NCBI GenBank assembly: GCA_023662725.1 | Contig: JAMPIL010000001.1 | Location: 518,258-582,257, forward strand | DNA from: Ruminococcus flavefaciens | GTDB taxonomy: Bacteria > Bacillota > Clostridia > Oscillospirales > Ruminococcaceae | DNA: 64,000 bases | Reading direction: 5' to 3' | Shown: in pieces, positions 43,665 to 51,791 of the stretch | Numbering within the stretch: the stretch's first letter is position 1 | Layout: every line of letters begins with the position of its first letter | Translations under genes and position numbers: made by a program | The notes under the pieces: model-generated | Told to the model about the DNA's origin: nothing | The model's database searches: none | The model's input: only the letters and a program-made list of their open reading frames with translations

Positions 43665-46196
43665 ATGGCAGAAACAAAAAAAGAAAGCCAGAAAAAAACA
43701 AAGGCAAAAGCCGGCTCAGATACTAAAACATCAGCGAATCCTAAAGCCGATACTCAGCAAAAGCAAGGTCAGAAAAGCAAAAGCAAGCAGACTTCTGCTC
43801 CCAAGAATGAACAGAATCAGTTCTGGTCGATAATACTTTTCGCCGTTGGCATTCTTGTCGCTCTTATGACGGTTATAAAAGGTACTTCCGGCTGGCTTGG
43901 AATACATAATCTTCTTCTCGGAACATTCGGTGCGGCAGTTTTTTTCGTGCCGGTCATTCTGATATACACTTCCATTCAGATAGGCATGGAAAAAAGCCAG
44001 CGAAGCGTTTCCGGCAGAGCCGTATGGGGTATCGCTATGACCTTTCTTGCCTCTGCTGCTCTGCAAATTTTCTTTGTCGGAGAAATTCCCGGAAGCAGTT
44101 TCACCAAATATTTTTCTTCCCTTTACAATAACGGCATAAATCTTAAAGGCGGAGGCGTTGCCAGCATTCTTATTGCAGGACCTCTTCTGAAAATTTTCGG
44201 CAGTATAGGCGCAAAGATCATCACTGTAGTCATGTTTTTCGTTTTCGGAATGCTTCTTTCAGGACTTGGACTTATAGATTTTCTGAAACTTCTCACAAAA
44301 CCGTTCCGCTTTCTCGGAAACTGCGTTGAAGGTCTTGCAAATCTTCTTATGGGAGGAAATTTCGAGGACGCTTTTGAAGATGACGATAACGACGACGATA
44401 AGGAAAAACGTGATTTTGACGCTGATCTTGAAGCTATTGACATTGTTAATAATAAAAGAAAAACAACTCCGCAGCCGCAGAAGCAGAATGATCTTCCTGA
44501 GATTCATTCAGGAAATACACCTCCAAGCGACTTCGCTATAGATATCCCTCTTCCGTCGGATAACATCATTAAAAAACAGCCGGAAAATACTCCTCCTATC
44601 GTGACATCCAAGGATGACAGTCTTGAAAAGCTTATTTCAAAAGCCGCTGAAAAGAAACCGGAAGATCTTGAAAATACGCTTCAAACTGAAATGGAAAACA
44701 ATAAGGAAACAGAAAAAGAGTCTCTTTACGTTCTTCCGCCTCTCGATCTGCTCACTCTCCCGTCTGCACATTCAAACGCTGCCGACGCTGCCGATGAAAT
44801 GCGTGAAAAAGCAGATGTTATCGTAAACACACTGAGAAGCTTTGGCGTTGAGGTAAAGATCAAAGACATTTTCAGAGGCCCTTCTATAACAAGATACGAA
44901 ATACAGCCGGGCGCAGGCGTCAAAGTCTCGAAAATCAAGGGACTTGAGGACGATATTGCACTGAATCTTGCCGCTATGGGCGTTAGAATCGAAGCTCCTG
45001 TTCCGGGAAAATCAGTTGTCGGAATCGAAGTTCCCAATACCAACAAGGATATGGTAACTCTGAGAGAAATTCTACAGACTCCGGAATTCCACAACACCAA
45101 AAGCAAGCTCACATTCGCAGTCGGAAAAGATATCGCCGGAAACACCATTCTTGGCGATATAACCAAAATGCCGCACGTTATTATCGCAGGAACTACCGGT
45201 TCCGGTAAATCAGTCTGCACACGATCTATCATCATGAGTATTCTTTATAACGCAAAACCGGATGAAGTAAAGCTTATTCTTATCGATCCGAAAATGGTTG
45301 AATTCAAGGTTTTCGACGGTATACCGCATCTTCTCATTCCTATTGTTATCGACGCTAAAAAGGCAGCCGGCGCTTTGAACTGGGCGGTCAACGAAATGAT
45401 GCGACGCTATACTGTTTTCTCACAGATAGGCGCAAACGATCTTAAATCCTATAACGTTATCGCTAAAGAGGACGGTCTTGATACTATGCCTCAGATCGTT
45501 GTTTTCATCGACGAGCTTGCTGATATGATGCTTGTTGCCGGAAAGGAAGTTGAAGATTCTATCTGTCGTCTGGCGCAGATGGGACGTGCTGCTGGAATGC
45601 ACCTCGTTGTAGCTACACAGCGTCCTACAACAGACGTTATAACAGGTCTTATCAAAGCAAATATACCGAGCCGAATCGCTCTTTCAGTTATGTCGCAGAT
45701 TGACTCGAGAACTATTATCGACACTGCAGGAGCAGACAAGCTTCTCGGAAACGGAGATATGCTTTATATGCCTATCGGTATGAATAAACCGTTGAGAGTT
45801 CAAGGCTGTTTCGCATCAAATAAGGATATAACCGACACTCTCAAATTCATCAAGGATCAGGTTCAGGCTGAATATGATTCTTCGATAACCGAAGCCGTTG
45901 ACAGCTTTGTTCCCCAGACCAAGGGTGACAATGGCGGCAGCGATTCTGCCGCTGTCGGAACGGACGAAGATTATGTTGAACGTGCGATCGAAGTTGCCGT
46001 AAATAACGGTCAGCTTTCAACAACAATGCTCCAGAAAAAATTAAAACTCGGCTACGCAAGAGCTTCGAGAATTATGGACGAGCTTGAGGAAATGGGCGTT
46101 ATCGGCCCAAGCGAAGGCTCTAAACCGAGGAAAGTCTATATGTCGAAAATGCAGTTTGACGAGCGCAGACTCAGAAAACAGAGCGAGGAGGCGTAA
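43665..46196 (+). CDS. ftsK: DNA translocase FtsK/SpoIIIE
   Basis: The 843-residue protein has a Lys/Gln-rich N-terminal tail and four membrane segments (residues about 45-200). A low-complexity acidic and Pro-rich linker follows (EDDDNDDDKEKRDFD), then the motor with the alpha domain (EVKIKDIFRGPSITRYEIQPG), Walker A IAGTTGSGKSVCT near residue 508 and Walker B PQIVVFIDELADM. The C-terminal winged-helix gamma domain reads NNGQLSTTMLQKKLKLGYARASRIMDELE, continuous in the protein. It pumps DNA through the septum in division and sporulation. GGAGG precedes the ATG. Length matches the family. Confidence 0.96.
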   Translation: MAETKKESQKKTKAKAGSDTKTSANPKADTQQKQGQKSKSKQTSAPKNEQNQFWSIILFAVGILVALMTVIKGTSGWLGIHNLLLGTFGAAVFFVPVILIYTSIQIGMEKSQRSVSGRAVWGIAMTFLASAALQIFFVGEIPGSSFTKYFSSLYNNGINLKGGGVASILIAGPLLKIFGSIGAKIITVVMFFVFGMLLSGLGLIDFLKLLTKPFRFLGNCVEGLANLLMGGNFEDAFEDDDNDDDKEKRDFDADLEAIDIVNNKRKTTPQPQKQNDLPEIHSGNTPPSDFAIDIPLPSDNIIKKQPENTPPIVTSKDDSLEKLISKAAEKKPEDLENTLQTEMENNKETEKESLYVLPPLDLLTLPSAHSNAADAADEMREKADVIVNTLRSFGVEVKIKDIFRGPSITRYEIQPGAGVKVSKIKGLEDDIALNLAAMGVRIEAPVPGKSVVGIEVPNTNKDMVTLREILQTPEFHNTKSKLTFAVGKDIAGNTILGDITKMPHVIIAGTTGSGKSVCTRSIIMSILYNAKPDEVKLILIDPKMVEFKVFDGIPHLLIPIVIDAKKAAGALNWAVNEMMRRYTVFSQIGANDLKSYNVIAKEDGLDTMPQIVVFIDELADMMLVAGKEVEDSICRLAQMGRAAGMHLVVATQRPTTDVITGLIKANIPSRIALSVMSQIDSRTIIDTAGADKLLGNGDMLYMPIGMNKPLRVQGCFASNKDITDTLKFIKDQVQAEYDSSITEAVDSFVPQTKGDNGGSDSAAVGTDEDYVERAIEVAVNNGQLSTTMLQKKLKLGYARASRIMDELEEMGVIGPSEGSKPRKVYMSKMQFDERRLRKQSEEA

Positions 46197-46198
46197 AT

Positions 46199-48175
46199 TT
46201 GTATAAAAATTTTATCCCGACTACAAAAAAGGAAATGGACGAGCTTGGAATTGATCAGTTCGATTTCATTTACATAACCGGTGACGCTTATGTCGATCAC
46301 CCAAGCTTCGGCGCCGCTATTATAACAAGACTTATCGAAGCAATGGGATTTACCGTCGGCATCATCGCTCAGCCTGATTGGCACAGCGACCGTGATTTTC
46401 GGCGATTCGGCAAGCCTAAATATGCGTTCCTCGTAACCTCCGGCAATATTGATTCAATGGTCGCTCATTATACCGCCGCAAAGAGAAAACGTTCCGATGA
46501 CGCATATTCTCCGGGAGGCAAAGCAGGAAAACGTCCCGACCGTGCCGTTATAGTCTACTGTCAGAAAATAAGAGAATATTTCGGCGGCGTTCCGATCGCT
46601 ATAGGAGGTCTTGAAGCTTCTCTTCGCCGTTTTGCTCATTATGATTACTGGGACGACGATGTAAGACCTTCTGTTCTTGCCGACAGCGGAGCTGATCTTC
46701 TTATGTACGGCATGGGCGAACATCAGATCAAGGAGCTTTGCAGCCGTCTTGCCGCAGGCGAAAACATCAGAAATATTCACGACATCCGTGGAACGTGCTA
46801 TATGACCGAACCGGTCAATACTCCTCTCGGAGCAGCTCAGTGTCCTTCTTTTGAACAGGTTAGAGAAAGTAAAATCGAGTATGCCAAGGCGACTAAAATT
46901 CAGTACGACTGGCAGGACGAAGTTTACGGAAAAACTATAATCCAGCGTCACGGGAAAATGATGCTTGTTCAGAATCCTCCGTCTCTTAGTCTTACTACCG
47001 AAGAACTCGATTACATCTACAGTCTGCCCTATACAAGAGCGGTTCATCCCTCTTACGAAGCTATGGGAGGCGTTCCCGGAATCGAGGAAGTCCGTTTCTC
47101 TATCACTCATAACCGTGGATGCTTCGGCTACTGCAATTTCTGCTCGATAGCACTGCATCAGGGAAGAAGAATTACCTGCCGAAGCGAAAAATCAGTTCTC
47201 GAAGAAGCCGAACGCATAACAAAAATGCCCGATTTCAAGGGATATATTCACGATGTCGGAGGTCCGACGGCTAATTTCCGTCATACATCGTGTGAAAAAC
47301 AGCTCAGCAAAGGTCTTTGTATGGGTAAGAAATGTCTTGCTCCGACTCCCTGCCCTGCCCTTAAAGCCGACCACACTGAATATCTGGCTATGCTCCGTAA
47401 AATAAGAAAGGTCAAAGGCGTTAAAAGAGTGTTCATCCGCTCAGGAATACGCTACGATTACCTTATGGAGGACAAGAATGATGAGTTTATACGTGAACTT
47501 ATAAAATATCACGTCAGCGGACAGCTTAAGGTTGCTCCGGAACATTGCTCGGCAGTCGTTCTTGATAAAATGGGAAAACCGCATATCGAAGCATACAAGG
47601 CTTTTCAGAAACGTTTTTACGAAATCACCAAGGGTATCGGAAAAGAGCAGTATCTTGTGCCTTACCTCATGTCCTCACATCCGGGAAGCACGCTGAACGA
47701 AGCGATAGATCTTGCACTGTTTCTGAAAGAAAACAAGATACGTCCGGAGCAGGTTCAGGATTTTTATCCGACTCCCGGAACTATATCGACTTGTATGTTC
47801 TACACAGAGCTTGATCCTTATACGATGCAAAAGGTATATGTTCCGAAAACTCCGAAAGAAAAGGCTATGCAAAGAGCTTTACTGCAATATTTCCGACCGC
47901 AGAACAAGGAAATAGTCCTCGAAGCCCTGAAACTTGCAGGCAGAAGAGATCTTATCGGCACTTCGCCGAAATGTCTCGTTGACGACAGCGGCAACAACAG
48001 AAAAGGCGGTGAAAAAACATGGCACAAGCCCGAAAACAGACGAAAAGACCTGCTTCCGGAAAAAAGAACGTCCGGAACTACTCAAAAACGCAAAAAAAAT
48101 TCGTCAAAAACTTCACAGGCAAATATAAAAAACAATCCAAGAAGAAAAAACAGAAGCAAGGCGTCTCATCGATAA
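46199..48175 (+). CDS. YgiQ-family radical SAM protein
   Basis: The 658-residue protein begins with the YgiQ N-terminus (FIPTTKKEMDELGIDQFDFI). It has a radical SAM motif CFGYCNFCSIALHQGR near residue 310 (CX3CX2C), further cysteines in KQLSKGLCMGKKCLAPTPC, and a C-terminal GSTLNEAIDLALFLKE block. It begins at a TTG three bases after the ftsK stop, with GAGGAGGCG upstream. The C-terminal 55 residues are very basic. The last 157 bases also encode the start of the following gene in another frame. The reaction of YgiQ proteins is not known. Confidence 0.93.
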   Translation: MYKNFIPTTKKEMDELGIDQFDFIYITGDAYVDHPSFGAAIITRLIEAMGFTVGIIAQPDWHSDRDFRRFGKPKYAFLVTSGNIDSMVAHYTAAKRKRSDDAYSPGGKAGKRPDRAVIVYCQKIREYFGGVPIAIGGLEASLRRFAHYDYWDDDVRPSVLADSGADLLMYGMGEHQIKELCSRLAAGENIRNIHDIRGTCYMTEPVNTPLGAAQCPSFEQVRESKIEYAKATKIQYDWQDEVYGKTIIQRHGKMMLVQNPPSLSLTTEELDYIYSLPYTRAVHPSYEAMGGVPGIEEVRFSITHNRGCFGYCNFCSIALHQGRRITCRSEKSVLEEAERITKMPDFKGYIHDVGGPTANFRHTSCEKQLSKGLCMGKKCLAPTPCPALKADHTEYLAMLRKIRKVKGVKRVFIRSGIRYDYLMEDKNDEFIRELIKYHVSGQLKVAPEHCSAVVLDKMGKPHIEAYKAFQKRFYEITKGIGKEQYLVPYLMSSHPGSTLNEAIDLALFLKENKIRPEQVQDFYPTPGTISTCMFYTELDPYTMQKVYVPKTPKEKAMQRALLQYFRPQNKEIVLEALKLAGRRDLIGTSPKCLVDDSGNNRKGGEKTWHKPENRRKDLLPEKRTSGTTQKRKKNSSKTSQANIKNNPRRKNRSKASHR

Positions 48176-49023
48176 TTTTAATCTTTTTGATTTTCGTTGC
48201 AGGATTCGTTTACTTTCATTTCTTTAAGGAAGAAGAACGATTTCCAATTGCGGATGGAGATATCGCCGTTCATTTTATAGATGTCGGACAGGGCGATTCA
48301 ATTTTCATCGAGTCCGGTGGTGAAACTATGCTGATCGACTGTGGAGAATCCTCAGAAACGGACAAAGTCATCAGCTATCTTGAAGAAATAAATGTTGAAA
48401 AACTTGATTACGTCATTGCAACTCATCCCCATTCAGATCATATGGGAGGAATGTATAAAATAATTGACGAATTCGATATCGGCAAGGTAATGATTCCTCA
48501 TCTTGACTCCAGCGATACTCCGACAACACGATATTTCGAGAAATTCCTTGATTCATGCAACAACAAGAACATAACTCTTTCTTATGCGAGAAAGGGAAAT
48601 GTTATTCATTTAGGAAGCTCCGAAGCGGAAATCATCGCTCCATGCAGCGATGACTACAGCAATGTCAACAACTATTCTGTCGGAATTTTCCTGATGCACG
48701 GCAAAACCAGTTTTATCCTTACAGGCGACGCAGAAAAGCTTGCCGAGGATGAAATGATCGAAAGCGGCTCTCTTCGTCATGCTGACGTTTATAAAGCAGG
48801 TCACCACGGCAGCGACACTTCCGGTTCGCAAGATTTTATGGATATAATTTCCCCTGATTATGCCGTTATTTCATGTGGCGCAGGCAATTCCTACGGTCAT
48901 CCATGTGAATCGACTCTTGAAAGACTTTCGCAATTCACAAACAAAATTTACCGCACTGATCTTTGCGGTACGATCGTATTTGTGTCAGACGGCGAAAATA
49001 TTACCGTTAAAACAGAAAGGTAG
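48019..49023 (+). CDS. Membrane-anchored ComEC/Rec2-like metallo-beta-lactamase-fold hydrolase
   Basis: The 334-residue protein has a Lys/Arg-rich first 48 residues and one membrane segment (SSIILIFLIFVAGFVYFHFF). An extracytoplasmic metallo-beta-lactamase domain follows: VHFIDVGQGDSIFIE, the zinc motif THPHSDHMGG near residue 135, FILTGDAE near 233, and VYKAGHHGSDTSGS near 258. It resembles the C-terminal domain of ComEC, a candidate nuclease for taken-up DNA, but as a stand-alone protein. It overlaps ygiQ by 157 bases. No later start could keep the membrane segment, so the overlap is probably real. A DUF3006 gene follows, a frequent partner. Confidence 0.88.
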   Translation: MAQARKQTKRPASGKKNVRNYSKTQKKFVKNFTGKYKKQSKKKKQKQGVSSIILIFLIFVAGFVYFHFFKEEERFPIADGDIAVHFIDVGQGDSIFIESGGETMLIDCGESSETDKVISYLEEINVEKLDYVIATHPHSDHMGGMYKIIDEFDIGKVMIPHLDSSDTPTTRYFEKFLDSCNNKNITLSYARKGNVIHLGSSEAEIIAPCSDDYSNVNNYSVGIFLMHGKTSFILTGDAEKLAEDEMIESGSLRHADVYKAGHHGSDTSGSQDFMDIISPDYAVISCGAGNSYGHPCESTLERLSQFTNKIYRTDLCGTIVFVSDGENITVKTER

Positions 49024-49030
49024 CGGATAT

Positions 49031-49237
49031 ATGATAATTATTGACAGATTCGAGAGCGATAAAGCAGTTCTTGAAACCGATTCCGGAATGCAGATAATAA
49101 GCCGTGAACTGCTTCCGGCTGAATCAAATGAAGGCGATGTTGTAATTTTTGAAAACGGAACTTACTTCATCGACCGTAAATCCACTGACGAAAGGCGAAA
49201 GGCTATGGAGGAAAAACTCCGAAGACTTTTAAGTTAA
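49031..49237 (+). CDS. DUF3006 protein
   Basis: The 68-residue protein has the compact beta pattern of DUF3006: MIIIDRFESDKAVLETDSG, then GDVVIFENGTYFIDRK and a charged helical end. It starts 7 bases after the ComEC-like hydrolase stop, a pairing seen in many Firmicutes. AAAGG precedes the ATG. No enzymatic residues are apparent; function unknown. Confidence 0.85.
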   Translation: MIIIDRFESDKAVLETDSGMQIISRELLPAESNEGDVVIFENGTYFIDRKSTDERRKAMEEKLRRLLS

Positions 49238-49241
49238 AAAT

Positions 49242-50459
49242 ATGACTGATGTAATTATTATAGGCGGAGGCGCAGCCGGATGTATGGCAGCTGTTCAGGC
49301 TGCAAGACTCGGTAAGAGCGTTATCGTTTTTGAAAAAAACGACCGTCTCGGCAGAAAGCTCCGCATAACAGGCAAAGGACGATGCAACGTCACAAACAAC
49401 TCCCCTGTCGAGGTTCATTTCAATAATATCCCTGTAAATTCACGCTTTCTATACAGCTCTTTTGCAGGATTTGACTCCACTGACGTTATGAATTTTTTTG
49501 AAGAACTGGGAGTTCCGCTTAAAACTGAACGTGGAAACCGTGTTTTCCCTGTAAGTGACAAAGCCGACGATATCGCCGACGCTCTTGCCTTTGAAATGAA
49601 AAAACTCGGGATTAAAATCATTAACAAACGTGTTTCCGCACTTATCATCAAGGAAAACGTCTGCTGCGGAGTTATTGCCGAAAAGGAAGAGTACCGTTCC
49701 GCTTCAACGCTTATTGCCTGCGGAGGAAAATCATACCCCAATACAGGTTCAACAGGCGACGGATATACTCTTGCGAAATCTGTAGGACACACTGTAACAG
49801 AGCTTAAACCGAGCCTTGTGCCGCTGAAATCGCCGGATAAATACTGCGCCGAAATGATGGGACTTTCTCTCCGTAATGTAACTCTGAAGCTTTATGACGG
49901 AAAAAAGATGATTTTCAGCGAGCTGGGAGAAATGCTCTTTACCCATTTCGGAGTTTCCGGACCGCTTGTCCTCAGTGCAAGCTCGCATATCCATGAAATG
50001 ACGCCCAACCGTTATCATATTGAAATCGACCTGAAACCTGCTCTGTCGCCGGAACAGCTCGACGCTCGTATACAGCGTGATTTTGCGGAAAATCTCAATC
50101 GTGATTTCATTAATGGCATAAGAAAGCTTCTTCCGGCAAAGCTTATCCCTGTTGCTGTAAAGCTTTCGGGAATAGCTCCGGAAACCAAGATAAACAGTAT
50201 AACTAAGGAGCAGCGTCACAAATTCGGCGGACTTATCAAAAATTTTCCCGTTCGCATTTCAGATTTCAGACCGATCGACGAGGCTATTATTACAAGCGGA
50301 GGAGTTTCCGTTAAGGAAATAAATCCCAGAACTATGGAATCAAAGCTCGTTCCCGGATTGTTTTTCGCCGGCGAAGTTATCGATACCGACGCTTACACAG
50401 GCGGTTTTAACCTGCAAATAGCCTTTTCCACAGCTTATTCAGCAGCTTTATATATGTAA
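49242..50459 (+). CDS. HI0933/BaiN-type NAD(P)/FAD-dependent oxidoreductase
   Basis: The 405-residue flavoprotein opens with the dinucleotide fold VIIIGGGAAGCMAAVQAARLG and the family hallmark GRKLRITGKGRCNVTN near residue 45. TLIACGGKSYPNTGSTGDGY lies near 160, SELGEMLFTHFGVSGPL near 225, and the C-terminal FAGEVIDTDAYTGGFNLQ binds FAD. Members include BaiN of bile acid metabolism and RdsA-like 2-electron reductases; the substrate here cannot be told. It begins 4 bases after the DUF3006 stop and lies in the same housekeeping run as cmk and ispH-rpsA. Confidence 0.92.
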   Translation: MTDVIIIGGGAAGCMAAVQAARLGKSVIVFEKNDRLGRKLRITGKGRCNVTNNSPVEVHFNNIPVNSRFLYSSFAGFDSTDVMNFFEELGVPLKTERGNRVFPVSDKADDIADALAFEMKKLGIKIINKRVSALIIKENVCCGVIAEKEEYRSASTLIACGGKSYPNTGSTGDGYTLAKSVGHTVTELKPSLVPLKSPDKYCAEMMGLSLRNVTLKLYDGKKMIFSELGEMLFTHFGVSGPLVLSASSHIHEMTPNRYHIEIDLKPALSPEQLDARIQRDFAENLNRDFINGIRKLLPAKLIPVAVKLSGIAPETKINSITKEQRHKFGGLIKNFPVRISDFRPIDEAIITSGGVSVKEINPRTMESKLVPGLFFAGEVIDTDAYTGGFNLQIAFSTAYSAALYM

Positions 50460-50472
50460 AGGAGTAAAAAAT

Positions 50473-51144
50473 ATGAGTTCAGTAAATATTGCAATCGACG
50501 GACCTGCCGGTGCAGGAAAAAGTACTATCGCAAAAATGGTTTCAGCAAAGCTCGGCTACATTTATGTCGACACGGGAGCGCTTTATCGCACTGCCGCTTT
50601 GTTTATAACCGAAAATAATATTCCAGACGAAGAAATTGAAAAGTCCCTTGAAAGCGCTGATATTTCACTTAAATTCATCGACGGAACGCAGAGGGTTTTC
50701 CTCGGAGAAAAAGACGTTTCCGATTTTATCAGAACACCTGATATTTCCATGGCAGCTTCAAGAACTTCAGCAATTCCTGCGGTTAGGGCTTATCTCTTTG
50801 AAACGCAGAAAAAAATTGCCCGTGAAAATAACGTCATCATGGATGGACGTGATATCGGTACGGTCGTTCTGCCCGATGCGGACGTGAAAATTTTCCTGAC
50901 CGCTGCTGCTGAGGAACGTGCAAACCGCCGTTTCAAGGAGCTTTCCGAAAAGCCTGATTGTCCATCCTATGACGATATTCTGAAAGACATCATCCAACGT
51001 GACTATCAGGATATGCATCGTGAAACTTCTCCGCTTAAACAATCTGATGATGCAATTCTTGTTGATACGACTAATCTTAATCTTGAAGAATCTGTCAATG
51101 AAATAATAAAGGTAATCAACGAGAAAATCAGGAGAATTTCATAA
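50473..51144 (+). CDS. cmk: Cytidylate kinase
   Basis: The 223-residue kinase has the P-loop AIDGPAGAGKSTIAK near residue 6, VDTGALYRTAAL near 34, VIMDGRDIGTVVLPDA near 125 and EERANRR of the lid near 150. It phosphorylates CMP and dCMP. AAAGGAG stands before the ATG. It overlaps plsC by one base (TAATG). The order cmk, plsC, ispH, rpsA is a widely conserved clostridial cluster. Confidence 0.96.
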   Translation: MSSVNIAIDGPAGAGKSTIAKMVSAKLGYIYVDTGALYRTAALFITENNIPDEEIEKSLESADISLKFIDGTQRVFLGEKDVSDFIRTPDISMAASRTSAIPAVRAYLFETQKKIARENNVIMDGRDIGTVVLPDADVKIFLTAAAEERANRRFKELSEKPDCPSYDDILKDIIQRDYQDMHRETSPLKQSDDAILVDTTNLNLEESVNEIIKVINEKIRRIS

Positions 51145-51791
51145 TGTATTACATTTGTAAAGCGCTGGTCTGGATATATATGCATATCGCCTATAATCTG
51201 CACTATGTCGGACGAAAAAATATCCCCAAAAATACTACCGTTATCTATGCTTCAAACCACAGAAGCTATGCTGATCCACCGCTTCTCGGTGCAGGAGCTA
51301 AAGGAAAATTCGCTTTCATGGCTAAAGAGGAACTCTTCAGGAACAAGCTTTTCGCATGGCTTATACGCTCTCTCGGAGCGTTTCCCGTCTCACGGGGCAA
51401 GGGCGATACTTCCACTATTGATACTGCTGTCGAGAGGCTTAACAGCGGAAGAAGTCTTATGATTTTCCCGGAGGGAACCCGCTCCAAGGACGGAAAAGTC
51501 GGCAAAGGACATACCGGAGCAGCTCTTATTGCTGCAAGATCGGGAAAACCCGTTATTCCCGTAGGCATCGTTTACGGAAAAAAACTCCGTTTCCGCACAA
51601 AGCTCACTGTTGAATTCGGCGAACCCATAATGCCGGAGGATTACTCAGAGATTTGTGATTCCCCTAATCCAAGACAGCTCGTTAAGCTTAAAAACCGATA
51701 TATGGAGGAGATAAAGCGTCTCGTTGAGGGTGAACCTAACACGGAAAGTTCTGATACTCAAGCTTCAGGAGGTGTAACTGATAATGAGTAA
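51144..51791 (+). CDS. plsC: 1-acyl-sn-glycerol-3-phosphate acyltransferase
   Basis: The 215-residue enzyme has the catalytic HX4D in ASNHRSYADPP near residue 40 and the substrate-binding FPEGTRSKDGKVGKG near 110, with a hydrophobic N-terminus for membrane association. It makes phosphatidic acid from lysophosphatidic acid. The ATG overlaps the cmk stop, and its stop overlaps the ispH start by eight bases, so translation is likely coupled. Confidence 0.94.
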   Translation: MYYICKALVWIYMHIAYNLHYVGRKNIPKNTTVIYASNHRSYADPPLLGAGAKGKFAFMAKEELFRNKLFAWLIRSLGAFPVSRGKGDTSTIDTAVERLNSGRSLMIFPEGTRSKDGKVGKGHTGAALIAARSGKPVIPVGIVYGKKLRFRTKLTVEFGEPIMPEDYSEICDSPNPRQLVKLKNRYMEEIKRLVEGEPNTESSDTQASGGVTDNE

